Origin: Triplophysa rosa
Taxonomy: Eukaryota; Chordata; Actinopteri; Cypriniformes; Nemacheilidae
DNA: 64,000 nt
Direction: 5' to 3'
Assembly (NCBI RefSeq): GCF_024868665.1
Contig: NC_079898.1
Location: forward strand, 6,644,096 to 6,708,095
This document shows, piece after piece, positions 36,401-48,400 of this stretch; within the stretch, counting starts at the first letter, position 1, and every line of letters begins with the position of its first letter. The position numbers and the translations under genes are program-made. The notes beneath the pieces were generated by a model. That model was not told where the DNA came from. It saw only the letters and a program-made list of their open reading frames with translations, and did no database searches.

Positions 36401-38255
36401 GGTGAACTATTCCTTTAAGTCTTAACAATGTTATCATAGTACTACACATAACACAACATCAATAATCATGGTTATTAATGTCATGGTTATTGTCCATACC
36501 AGTATATTGTGAAATTTACATTTAGAAACAATGATATGGGCCCGGCCCTCAAGCCAAAATGAAAAAATAGTTACTAATCTAATATCAAAGTCCTTTTGAA
36601 TCAAGAACCAAGATAAAGAAATTTCCATTATTTCCTGTGTATGTGTTTTGTATTATAATTACTTTAGATTCTTCTCATAAACATAAATATACTTATCTGT
36701 TCAGAATGAAATTAACAATTTAACCGCCTAACTTCATTCAAGCTCAGCAGACTTGCGGTGTCACAAAAACATGTTAAAGTAACTATGATCCTAAAGTAAC
36801 ACACTGTCCATCACATTGCACACTTGCACATTGCACATAGCATCTGGAAACTGTACATTGTAAGAAACAATAGGTTAAACCTGTAAATAACACATCTGTA
36901 TATGTTGCTTTTTTGTCTATATATATATATATATTTTCACTTTTTGTATATAGTGCATTATTATTTTTATTTAATTTCTCATTTTTTCTATCTTAATGTA
37001 TATTTGCACTATGTTTGCAACATGTGTACACTTTCTTCTGCACTAAGCTCCTGTCACCAAGTCAAATTCCTTGTGTGTGTAAAGCAATAAAGCTCCTTCT
37101 GATTCTGCATTACAACAGCTGACCACTGCACTTTATGCTTCTCTAGAGACGCTATTCGCAGTTTCAGATAAACCACAGTGAACTGCCCCCATCTAATTTT
37201 GTCTGGTGTAAAACCATTTTGTTGTTTCTCACATCAACTTTACTCCAAAAATGGACTCAAGACCTTCAGACTCATTTATTGGTCATCCAACTTGAGCTGG
37301 CTGTGGTTTTAGTTCGTGACTTCCTCATTCCATCACTTCCTAAATTTTCACCTTCTGTCTCACAGATGACACAAAGGTTATCATTTTAGAATACACAACT
37401 AAACATGATCCTTTAATCAGTCAAACAAATCTCTTTTTATCTCGCTTTACCACGAATCACGATGCATCAACGAGAGTTCAAACCTGTTTACGTCACCCCT
37501 TAACCCAAGGTGAAGTCTGTGGGTGAAGTCAAAAGGCAAGGCCACGCCCCCAAACTCCAGGCCAACTAATATTATGCATTAGTTACATTAAATGTAATGA
37601 CTAAATCTCCGTCGAGTTAAGCACTTACACGAACAACTCAAACATTACAATGTACAAAACCTTATGAGCTTTACAAAAGATAGCATTCAAGAATAGATCA
37701 GGCAAAAAGACATCTAACAGTTTTTATAATGACAATAATGCGTCTGCCAATTTGTGCCAAAAATGTAATGTAAAATAATGAGTGGTAAAATCTAGTTGCC
37801 TGAATAAGCCTATCGGTTTTTTAATAGACTGAATCCGTGTATCACCGTTATATTTGTATCATCGTCATATAACAATAATACAGACATCACCTAATTATTC
37901 AGTGTCAATTATTCAATATGAACGGTGCAGCCAGACGTTAAAGCTGACGACCACTGAATGGACAACAACGGTATTTAAACTGAAGAAATACAGAGAAAAC
38001 GAAGCATTTCACGATAGGATAACATGTAGAGGAGAATATGTAAGGTCAGAGTGAATGCATTCAATGCAGCTGTCAGACATTCCTCAGAGCTGTGCTAAGC
38101 TTTCATGACTTCCTGTTAGAGGTATGTCTGTTTCACTCGCATTAAACTTTACACAACAGCCAAACGAGTTAATAAACAAATGCAAGTTGATACATTTTCG
38201 CACGTACCCCTGTTCCGTTATCACACACAACCACTTTCCTTCCTTGGCTGTCCAT
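26088..38255 (-). CDS. actr2: Actin-related protein 2 (ARP2), ARP2/3 complex subunit
   Basis: ARP2 is the ATP-binding actin-like subunit of the seven-protein ARP2/3 complex, which nucleates branched actin filaments in cytoplasm. With ARP3 it mimics the first two actins of the daughter filament. Coding exons on the minus strand: 38255-38208, 35838-35728, 32216-32001, 30364-30292, 30138-30002, 29752-29603, 28509-28364, 27368-27236, 26258-26088. Their 1,185 bases give 394 residues, the same length as human ARP2. The actin-fold ATP motifs are present: phosphate loop [13 protein letters not shown] (residues 12-24), second phosphate loop [11 protein letters not shown] (155-165) and adenosine loop SGGSTMYPG (304-312). 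The protein ends LEKLGVTVR. All junctions are GT-AG with consistent phase. The start ATG lies in [10 protein letters not shown], the family's standard N-terminus. Fish have two paralogues (actr2a and actr2b); I cannot say which this is. Odd points: the exon 3 donor lies in a CA/GT run and the exon 8 acceptor uses a CT microsatellite. Confidence 0.97.
27371..27399 (-). repeat. (GA)14 run forming the actr2 exon 8 polypyrimidine tract
   Basis: On the minus strand this is a CT run ending at the CAG acceptor of exon 8 (27368). It acts as the pyrimidine tract, so its length may vary between individuals without breaking the splice site. Confidence 0.85.
27684..28082. repeat. TTAA MITE family A, complete palindromic copy
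   Basis: TTAA at each end with near-perfect inverted arms: AAAGGGATAGTTCATCC and GGATGAACTATCCCTTT. The arms continue through ATGAAATTCTGTCATCATTT and the inverse. It lies in actr2 intron 7. The long arms could fold into a hairpin RNA within the pre-mRNA. Confidence 0.88.
31364..31640. repeat. Tandem duplication, about 130-145 bp, in actr2 intron 3
   Basis: The segment ATTATAATTTAAAAGTTTAT through GTAAAGTTTTTTATTATGTT occurs twice, near 31420-31486 and 31562-31629, with GTGATGATAATAA preceding each. Small differences show it is not brand new. Confidence 0.8.
33102..33341. mobile_element. Small inverted-repeat element with CCGGTTTCACAGACA ends
   Basis: The left end GGGCCCCGGTTTCACAGACA and the right end TGTCTGTGAAACCGGGC are inverted. 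The inside holds GCTTAAACCCGGACTAA and the inverse-like TAGTCTGGGATTAGCC. It is 240 bases with no coding potential. I could not identify a target duplication, so the superfamily is open. Confidence 0.65.
33349..33633. repeat. TTAA MITE family A copy
   Basis: TTAA at 33349-33352 and 33630-33633, arms AAAGGGTTAGTTCACCC and GGGTGAACTATCCCTTT. It starts a few bases after the element at 33102-33341. It lies in actr2 intron 2. Confidence 0.85.
34319..34441 (+). repeat. 54-bp tandem duplication
   Basis: The unit, with AATTAAGCAACAGTATAAAT and TTGGGGATTGTTTTACTGCA, occurs twice head to tail with almost no difference, followed by a partial third start. The near identity means the duplication is recent relative to the hAT element that holds it. 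Confidence 0.9.
34612..35170 (+). repeat. Repeat E, copy 1 (GGTTTCATC...GATGAAAC)
   Basis: It starts GGTTTCATCTTAACAACATA, runs through ACTGCGCATGTGCACTTTTG and TAGAGTGCCTGTAGATTATT, and ends CCGGAAGTTAACTGGGGGTC then CCGATGAAAC. The ends are short inverted repeats. Near the right end is a SINE-tail-like TCGCTTTGGATAAAAGCGTC. Other copies are at 38663-39060 and 54948-56020. Confidence 0.7.
36101..36418. repeat. TTAA MITE family A copy
   Basis: Complete, with TTAA ends and arms AAAGGGATAGTTCACCCA and GGGTGAACTATTCCTTT. The two inner arms (around 36230-36250 and 36295-36330) are also inverted copies, so almost the whole unit is a palindrome. It lies in actr2 intron 1. Confidence 0.88.
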
Positions 38256-39395
38256 TTCTCAAAGGCCAGGAGCCGTCAGAGGCAGCCGAACTTTTCAATA
38301 AAGTGCTTCACCCACCCAGCAGGCAGCAACAGCGGGTTTTACTTCCGGTTACTGACACCGGCGCGAGCGTCTCGGCCAAAGCTGGCCAAAGAACTGCGCG
38401 CGCAGTGTTTTAATGAAAACAGCGAAAGAAAAAATTATACTATATCTCGAATAGTGAAATAGTGAAATTATTTTCTAAGTATTGCTTTATATTTAGCGTA
38501 GTTTTCACATATTTGCCGACCTAAGATTTTAATTATTCAAGTATTTTTTCAGTCCATTTTTTATATAATATGCGTATTAGTTTCAATTAAGATATCCTAA
38601 TTATGACATAACATTTAAAAAATATGTATTACAATATTAGCTTGTGATATATTCAGATAATATTGCTTTTCGTGGCCCAAACTTAATTCCCGGTACACAT
38701 CCGCAAAGAATAGAGTCCCTGTAGGTTATTTCTGATAACAAGCTAAATAAATAACAACTAAAATACATGCTAGCAAGTTAAACGCATTTTTTGCCAGTAT
38801 TATTTTTGGTTACCGGCAGAAGAACCGTTACTTGTCTAAACTTAAATGAGACAAAGTTACACGACCTTTTGACAAATTGTTTATTTAATGCTATTAAAAT
38901 ACAATAAAATTCAACAAATTATTTAATACCATTTGTATCCAATAAAATGTTATTATAAACGAATATCTATATAAATGAAGTAAAATAGACACTAGCCAGA
39001 ATGATCAACAAACACAGACCGGAAGTTAACTTCGGGCCAGGTGCGTGCGTCCGACGAACCGTCGGCGCGAAACCATACGGCGCGTCCAAACGACATATAT
39101 CGCCCTCCAAAGGGCCCTTCGGGAAGGGGACACCATACAAAACGTCACTCCAAATAACATTAAAGAGAAAACGGTTTTGTTTTTACTGCTCCTTTTGCCA
39201 AGTGAATTTTAAACGGACATTAAAAGATACAATTGAGTGTTTCCCTCTAGAGTTTACACATCAAGAGCTCTTTACTCTTCGAAGGGAGTAGGGCATAGGG
39301 ATGGTCACTTCGGGACACGACTTTTGTGTTGTGGTCGGAACTCTTGCTCACGTTTCTGCTTTCCAGTCGGAATGTGACACTCTTTCATTAGCAGA
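38256..39395. promoter_or_regulatory. Bidirectional promoter region of actr2 and phf10
   Basis: This 1.15-kb gap separates the two divergent start codons and must hold both 5' UTRs and promoters. Next to actr2, an ETS-type site ACTTCCGGT lies at 38341-38349, about 85 bases upstream of the ATG, in a GCGCG-rich patch. Toward phf10, CpG-rich sequence spans 39010-39130, with another ETS core ACCGGAAGT at 39018-39026. The middle (38420-38660) is AT-rich. No TATA box is placed convincingly. Transcription start sites are inferred only. Confidence 0.6.
38663..39060 (+). repeat. Repeat E, copy 2, inside the shared promoter
   Basis: It matches copies at 34.6 and 54.9 kb: CCGGTACACATCCGCAAAGA, TAGAGTCCCTGTAGGTTATT, GAAGAACCGTTACTTGTCTA, then GACACTAGCC, ACCGGAAGTTAAC and the closing CCGACGAACC. 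The left end is missing and divergence is higher than between the other two copies, so it is the oldest. It supplies the phf10-side ETS-like core. Confidence 0.65.
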
Positions 39396-39407
39396 ATGAA
39401 CATCAAC

Positions 39408-42400
39408 ATGGCTGCTGTACTGTCGCCAAGACCGTGCGATAGCAACCCTGCCACTCCTGGGACGCAGTCTATGAAGGTTTGCGCGTGCTAATGGATACAT
39501 ATTGTACATTTTAGACTATTAATTATGAATTTGTCCATATGTGAACTCCACATTAACGTTAATATGCGGCACAGTCGCCTTTGTTTATTTACTGTTGGGT
39601 TGTTAGCCGCAGTGGAGACAATAATAAACATAAGAAAAAAATAGGTATACAACGTTTATAGTTTCAATTTGTTTTAAGACTATTTATTTTTTGGATATCC
39701 ATTGTCAGTCTGTTGTGACGGGACAGGATGATGGTAGTGTTTTGCGTAGGTGTAACTGACAGACTCTTGTTTATTTATTATTATCTCTAAGGATGACATT
39801 GAGGAGAACTCCAGCGATGGCAGTCAAAATCCAAAGAGACGCAGGATGGGTTCAGGGGACAGTTCCAGGAGCTGTGACGCATCCAACCAAGAGCTGGGGT
39901 GAGCACATTTAACACACTATCAAAATATACAGAATCTTATTAAAGTCATCGTGTAAGTCGTGATGGTTACACTCTGATTATATTACTGTGTTTTATTACA
40001 GACCAACATATTTCCCTGCTGAAAATCTGACAGAATACAAATGGCCTCCAGATGACACAGGAGAGTATTATATGTTACAAGAGCAAGTCAGCGAATATTT
40101 AGGAGTCACCTCATTCAAACGGAAATATCCAGGTATTGCTATTGAAAGGAATCCGACACATGAATAAATTAATGCGTAACAGTCACATAACCTTTTTCTC
40201 ACTTGACACTAGATTTGGAAAGAAGAGACTTGTCTCACAAAGAGAAACTGTATCTGAGAGAGCAGAATGTCATTACAGAAACACAGTGTACATTAGGTGA
40301 GAGGTGTTTTTTGTTCATTCAGGCTTAATTTCATCTGTAAGTTATTTGGTTAACAATGTAAGAGGCTTAACATCTTGCTTCCTTTTTTCTTTCTCAGGTC
40401 TTACTGCCTTACGCAGTGATGAGGTCATTGATCTGATGATAAAGGAGTATCCTGCTAAACACGCCGAGTACTCCGTCATACTCCAAGAGAAAGAGCGGCA
40501 GAGGATAACTAAAGAATACTCTGTGAGCACACTGAGTGCGGTGAGTAAAATATACTATTCATTTATATTCTAGCATTTGTCTGGTGTCTTTCTAACATAC
40601 ACACGTTTTTGTGGTTGTTGATAGAGCTAAAGATCATAAAGTCATATGCAGGAATAATGATTTGGGGTGGGTGTTTGGTCTTTGTAAAAACGTGTGTGTT
40701 CTAATGCTTTGACTGTTTTCTTTTTAGCAAATGCAGCAGCAAAACCCTCAAAAAGTTGAGGCCAGTAAAGTGCCAGAGTACATAAAGAAAGCTGCTAAAA
40801 AAGCTGCTGAATTCAACAGTAATTTTAACCGAGAGCGAATGGAGGAGAGAAGAGCTTATTTCGACCTACAAACACATGTAAGATGGGCTATATTAATTTC
40901 ATTTAATAAACTGCATGTGTGCAATAGCGTTTATCTATTAATCATTACTTAAGACCACATGAACCAGAAAGGGTAAACATCTTCAGTATTGTGTAGGGAT
41001 GTAACAATATCAAAATCTCACTGTATGATATTACCTCGGTATAAGGTCCACTGTGCAATGTTTATTGCGTTATTTAAAATGACAAATGATGACTTGGAAA
41101 CGTGCCACAAGCATCCTCTTTTCTGTATCCTCTAATCATAACTGTTGCTTAGAGCAGTGGTTCCCAAACTTTTTGAAAGCAAGGCACCCCTTTGCAGTAT
41201 TATTTTTTCCCGTGGCACCCCAACCCTGATTTCACTAAATGTACATGTGTACATACATATATAATATTAAATCCAGATGAGCAAATAACAAATGAAGTAT
41301 AAACAGCTGCATGAATTTATTACAAATGCATTACAACGGACATTATATGAGGTGAAACAAATCATTTAAATTAACCATCTGTCATTTACAACTCGATGAC
41401 ACATGTAAACAAATCTTATAGGATGATATGAACCATTTGTTGTATGTGGGAATCGTTGGAACAAAACACATTAGAATAAATTCAATTCAATTCAATTTTA
41501 TTTTTATAGCGCTTTTCACAATGTGCATTGTTCCAAAGCAGCTTTACAGGAGCAAATAAGAAAAACACAGAAAGGTAAAACACAGCACAGTGCATGGTGT
41601 TTATAGACCAAGCAAGATCATTATAATAAATAATATCTAATAAATAAATGCAGTCTCCCGGTGAGCAAGCCAACACTGCACTGCTCTGCTGTGGCGAGGA
41701 ACCCAAACTCCAATGATGAATAATGGAGAAAAAAAAACCTCGGGAGAAACCAGGCTCAGCCGGGAGGGCCAGATCTCCTCTGACGTGTCAAGATTGATAC
41801 TTAATTCTTTAAATAATAATAAACAACTCGCATTACATTTTTCTTTAGGTTCTCATTTGCTTTGTTCAAACTTGACCTTACGACCTAAAATGGAAATTAA
41901 AATACCTGTGCATGGAACTGTGTTATGGGTATTTTAATGGGATACATGTGCCTGCTTTTGGGAGCACAGCCTCTTGATACGGGGGTAGATTGTGGATCGT
42001 GCTCCACTGACAGGCGCTGCCTTTTTTTGTTTTTCACGTACGCCAGGGATGAGAACGCTAGCTCACACAAGTTGAAAACGGCAACAGCACACTGACGCCG
42101 CAATCTGGTGGTTTCACATTAGCACTTTTGGTGCGCACCCGGGTTCGATTAATGTCAGAGTTCAGTTCGTTAGGGTGATGTGAACTGTCTTCTGAACCCG
42201 GGTGAGCACCCGCGAACTGTACCCGAGTCCGCTTAAAAAGGGAGGTCTGGGGTGCGGTTCATGTGAACTCCAGTACGCTTCGCTGCTGATATGAACGCGA
42301 TATCGTACCAAATCGCGGAAGTGAACCGCTATTAATGACGTATTATTTGGTAAATATGTGTGCTTGTTTCACTCACTTTTCTGACGAGCGTGACTGACAC

Positions 42401-45400
42401 GCTCCAAGCAGAGAGCTTTCCATACATTTCTGTTTGCCTTCAGCGTTCTTAAGAGCATTTGCAGTACATTCATAGACGAAAGTGCCATTATGTACTGAAG
42501 CTTTGGAAACAAAACTAACAGTTCAAAAACAAAAATGTATAAAAGTGAAGCGAGCAATGTAATTCATTTTGCCGCCTTCTCCTGCGTCGTCGTTACAGGC
42601 GACAGGGTAAAGAGCTGCAGGCTTGATGACGCAAACGACCCGCGGTTCGGCCCCCAAAAGAATAAAATGAACGCAGGGCAGCGGGAGCAATCAAACAAGG
42701 GTTCGGACCTAGCAATCGTGAAACCAACCTGAGATAGCTGCAGTGCTCAAATTGAGGGGGACTGGGGGGTCCGGGACTCCCCATAAGGCATTAGAGACCC
42801 CCCATAAGAAGTAAAAAATATCCCTCACATATTTTTATTTAAGGAAAAAGTATAATGACAAATGTGATAAAATTCATGAAATGGATTTGGTACATTTCGT
42901 GAATTAATTATTTACAATAATTTATATTACGTTTGTTTATGGGCTAGTTGTCATGTCACTTTAAATTTGAAACGCCCCACCCCACGTTTAAAGACCGCTA
43001 AGTGCAGGACATCGTTGACATGACTGCTTGATTGGCGTCGCTCCGGAGAAACTAACTTCAGCTAAAAAATGGAGAATAATAAACCTCCACTCACAGTCGG
43101 GAAGAGGCAGCTTCTACTTTTTTGAGGGGTAATTTTCTCTCTCTATATCTTTCCACTGTATTTATCAACTCCATGTCGGCGCTTTTGTATTCTTTGCGTA
43201 AATTATTATTAGGCCTGGTTCTGGGGTGCTAGAGATCTCGATGAAGACGAGTGACAGCTTTTTAGTAATTATAAAGGGAGTGCTTGTTGTGCTGTTTCTG
43301 TGTTATATATAATCCATTCAGAATTGTATAAAACTTGCTTTTCATGCTGCTAAGACCAACGGCCACATACACGCTGCAAAGTTTCGGGAATTACATCGGC
43401 ATATTAATGCGGGATTCACTCTTGAAATAGCTATGATTGACATATTGATAGCCATACTGTAGTTAGTTCCTGAATAAAGCAGACTTTTGGACTGAAATGG
43501 TTGAATAGTCTGCTGACTGACAGACTCACTCATAACAGTTTCTCGCCGCCACCTACTGGACGTAACTATGTAAACTGCACTGAAATCGTTGAAAAATCCC
43601 CATAACACTAACACATACACTGACAGCCGGTCTTGTCACAATTTGTATTTTTAATATCTAATAAACTAGTTTCTTGCATTTAAACAAGTCTTTTGGAACA
43701 AACATTATTATCACAAAGTGTCAATCATCCAGTTGTTTTTAGGGAAAATAGCAAATACTACATTGGTAAATAATGCTAGATTTATTCTGTTGGACGTACA
43801 CTACTGTTCAAAAGTCATTTCTATCCACCAAGCCTGCATTGATTTGATCCAAAATACAGTAAAAGAAGCCTGTTCTTTTATTTAAGCCTGTTTTTAATAA
43901 ATAGTATATAATTATGCATATTATGATCAAATATATTGTGTATTTTGTATAAATTGTATATTGCGAGACTAACCCCCACCAAAAAAAATCTTATGTGGGG
44001 GACCCCCCATAAGACTTGACTCAATTCGAGCACTGGATAGCTGGTACTCGTGCCCCACATGAGCGCGCATCAGTACAATGGGCGGAGCTGAACGATTCTC
44101 TCCTGGGAACAGTCCAAGTGGCGGTAAAAAAATATTTAAACTTTACATATGTATGATTGTTTTTTTCGCGTATTTTCAGTTTCGTTTGGACATGCTCATA
44201 TGTTTGTGTTTTGATATATTTTAAAATATATGATGTAAAAGATTATTATATGGGACTGGAAAAAAGCTGAGATTCGGCGGCACCCCTAGCCAGTTGTCAC
44301 GGCACCCACTTTGGGAACCACTGGCTTAGAGGTATAGTATGAGATGGGTCTATGACCCTTTTATAAAATAAAATAATTGCACCAGATGGACCTTGCCAAA
44401 GGTAATATCTATTATTTTTTCGAACATTCTCTATGTTAGGCCCGGAAGACCTATCGCTTCACACAGTCATGTGACCACGATAATATTGAGACAATTTTGC
44501 TATTGCAAGAACACGATAGCGATAAAATTGTTACATCCCTAGTATTGTGATGTATTTCCAAGTGAAATGAATATTGAATGATAAAAACAGTGGGCGGGGC
44601 TTGTTTTCCGCTGCAAATTGATTGGATGTATAAAAACGACTAAAGCCCTGTTCAGACCGCAATCGACACCCAGCGACAAAGCCAGGCGATGTCATTCATT
44701 TCAATGGTTACCTAGCGACATCCAGCGACACGAGCAACAGTGACCGTTGGCGACAGGAAGTGGGCGGTGTCTATCGACTCGACAAAGTTGAGATATGCTC
44801 AACTTTATGCAAATGATGAGCGACTACCAATAGGAGTACAGCAGTGGTGCTCACGTCATCCGTGTCTCATTTGTTACTGCAGGGTTTGTTTATAAATGTT
44901 TCTAGGACAACCAAAGCTAGGAATGCCTTCTAACGGCCTCTTAGCTAGAGACAAGCGACACAGTCACTGGCGGTCTGAACGGGGGCGTAACAGTTGGAGG
45001 GGAGGAGTTAACAGATGTTCTGGCCAGGTTTCAAACTGACATCGTCAGAGAAGAATCACCACTAGAGGGCGGCCCTTCTCTGATGAAGTGCATTTTCTAA
45101 TTTTAATCATGAAAGGGCACATGAATTAGAAAAGAATGACCTGCAGTGATAAACTTTAAAACTTTAATATTTGTTTTTCTTAATAATGATATATACTGTA
45201 CATGAATACATTTAAGTCAATAATTATGTTGGCATGAGAAATCCTGCAAATCCAGTAGGTCCAAATGTCCCTTTGTCCAGAAACGTGTCAGGACATCACC
45301 TATCATTGAATTATCAACCAGCCATAGCATCCTAGCAACCAGTCAGAACACACTTGTAACTGCTTTACAACATCCCTACAACTTCTCTCTTTTTCTTTTT

Positions 45401-48400
45401 TTAGATTATTCAGGTACCTCAAGGAAAATACAAAGTCCTCCCTCCTGAAAAAACCAAGACGGGTCCATACCCAGTTGCCCTCATCCCTGGGCAGTTCCAA
45501 GAGTACTACAAAAGGTAAATGTATAATTCATCTGTTGCTCATTTTATACCCATCAGTGCCTCTGGTTTATCTGCAGCATTAAAGGGACAGTTCACCCAAA
45601 AATGAAAAATCTGTCATCATTTACTCACCCTCAGGTTGATTCAAACTTCTATACATTTCTTTGTTCTGATGAACACAGTGAAAGACATTTGGAAGAATGT
45701 CAAAAATGTTCAGTTCTGGAACATCATTGACTACCATGGTAGGAAAAAATATAGTATTTTTTTTTGTTCTTTTGAAGAATTTAGGAAAACAAACAGTTCT
45801 GGGGCACCTTTGACTGCCATTTAAGTTTGTCTACTATGGTAGTCAAAGATGTCCAGGAACTGAAAATTACTAACATTCTTCCAAATATCTGTGTTATTCA
45901 GAACAAAGTAATTTATACAGGTATGAAATTACATGAAGGTGAGTAAATGATGACCGAATTTTCATTTTTGGATGAACTATCCCTTTAATAATGTATCGTC
46001 CTGTGCACCTGAGAAAAAGTTGTGAGCTACTGGCAGGTAGAATTGAAAAACTGGAGTCACGCTGTATGTCTGTAGGTATTCCCCAAATGAAATCCGCTAC
46101 TTGCCCTTGAACACGGCATTATATGAGCCTCCACTGGACCCTGAGCTGCCGGCTCTGGACAGTGATGGAGACTCTGACGATGGAGAAGAGGGGAAAGAAG
46201 ACGGCAAGAAAAATAAAGGTTCCTCTGTAAGTTGATTTCATATCCTCTCTGCCTGACGTTTGGTAAAGATGCCGTTTTTGAGTATGTAGAACATTATGCT
46301 TACGCAAAAACAATGATGTGCAAGTCAGAGATATCCAGTATGATATAGTAAATCAAAACCAAGTGCAAACAAAGTTCACAACAAATTTCACTTCCATATT
46401 TGATCCGTCTAATGGATGATATGAAACGGGCATTACAGACTGAAGGGGAGGAGTTATCACATGGATTAAGTTCATAATGGTTCATTTGTTGATTTGTTGT
46501 TGACTTTCAGGACAGTTCATCTGGAAACACATCAGATGGAGACAGCCAAGACAGTGGAATTCAATCCAAAGTCAAGAGCAAAGGAGCCCAGAGCAAAGAC
46601 GCCACGCCTCGCACCATCCAACAAAAATCTGTCCCTGGGTACAAGGTAGAAGAAAAAAGCCCCTGATTTTTTTTTAATAACCCAACATCTCTCTTCTCCC
46701 CTTCTCGACACCGTTCTTTTCCAGCACTTTCAGCAGAGATGTCTTCTTTCTTATCAAACACACATGCACTCAGACACTCTCCCCCTGGTGGTCATAGATC
46801 GGGACTGCACTCAGCAATGGAGCCTCTTTATCTTTTTAATAGTGGCACTCCTTTTTCCAGTGCCGGAAACCCAGTGACAGTTTCTGTGTTCTGCACAGAC
46901 CTTTGGAGCAATAACGTTTCCTGTGTGGTACTGCTGTTAGTTTAGGGCTTTTTTGCTGTGATATACATATTATTTACTTTAATTGAACAGTACTTTATAT
47001 GGCTTAAAATACCTCTGTGACTCTACCTGATGGTCTGCCTGTCAGTTAAATTGAAAGGCAAATGAGTAGTTTTATTTGGCTGCTAAACACTGCATAGTGT
47101 TTTACTTTAACTTCTAGATCATAGATTTAAAACAGTTGAAGGAATGTTAAAGGTGCACTCAGTATTCCCCATTAAAAAAATGAAAGCAATGAAAAGCACT
47201 TTTAAAGATGCTTACTTAAGATTTTTATTAACATGATATAAGATTTAGTATCATGAATCGACTAGAAATCTGACAAATTATAACTTTATATGTATATATT
47301 TTATTTGTTTATTTTTATTACGTGGTTTACAAACGGACATTTCATTTTCTCTTTGTTATTCTGCTCATCATATAGAAGAACCTTAACACCAGTTAAATGA
47401 ATGGCTCAAAAAGATTTGATTCTATTCTTAATCCAACAACAAACCATAAAGTGACAAAATTAATAATATTTAGATGTGATTGATTGTTGTATGAGATCAG
47501 AACGTAACACAACATAACACATAGCATAACAAAATAACACAGCATAACACATAACATAACATAACACATAGCATAACACAACACAACATAAAACATAACA
47601 CATAACATAGTATAGCACAACATAACACATAGGTAACATAACACAACACGTAGCATAACAAAACACAACACACTGCATAACACAACATAACACATAGCAT
47701 AACATAATGCAGCACAACATAAAACATAATACATAACATACTATAGCACAACATAACACATAGGTAACATAACACAACACGTAGCATAACATAACACAAC
47801 ACATAGCATAACAAAACTTATATCATAACAAAACATAACACATAGCATAACGCAACACAACATAAAACATAATACATAACATACTATAGCACAACATAAC
47901 ACATAGGTAACATAACATAACACGTAGCATAACATAACACAACACGTAGCATAGCATAACATAACACAGCACATAGCATAACACAACACAACACATAGCA
48001 TAACAAAACATAACACATAGCATAACATAACGCAACACAACATAAAACATAATACATAACATACTATAGCACAACATAACACATAGGTAACATAACATAA
48101 CATGTAGCATAACATAACACAACACAGCACATAGCATAAGACAACACAACACATAGCATAGCATAACACAACACATAGCATAGCATAACACAACACATAG
48201 CATAGCATAACACAACACATAACAACATAGTATAGCACAACATAACTCATATCATAACATAACACAACACAACATAAAACATAACACATAACATAGTATA
48301 GCACAACATAACACATAGGTAGCATAACATAACACGTAGCATAACATAACACAACACGTAGCATAACAAAACATAACACATAGCATAACACAACATAACA

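Larger units (their letters stand above)
41155..44323. mobile_element. Middle hAT element
   Basis: The ends CAGTGGTTCCCAAACTTTTT and TTTGGGAACCACTG are inverted, with the perfect duplication GCTTAGAG at 41147-41154 and 44324-44331. GGCACCCC motifs lie inside both ends. The same family, in a short version, occurs at 61393-61699. It carries further insertions, including 41476-41784 and 42741-44035. I see no intact transposase. Confidence 0.92.
40994..44541. mobile_element. Outer hAT element in phf10 intron 6
   Basis: The ends TAGGGATGTAACAATATC and the inverse AATTGTTACATCCCTA are flanked by a perfect 8-bp duplication GTATTGTG (40986-40993 and 44542-44549). Without its inserts it is only about 380 bases, a non-autonomous element. 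It holds the element at 41155-44323. Confidence 0.92.
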
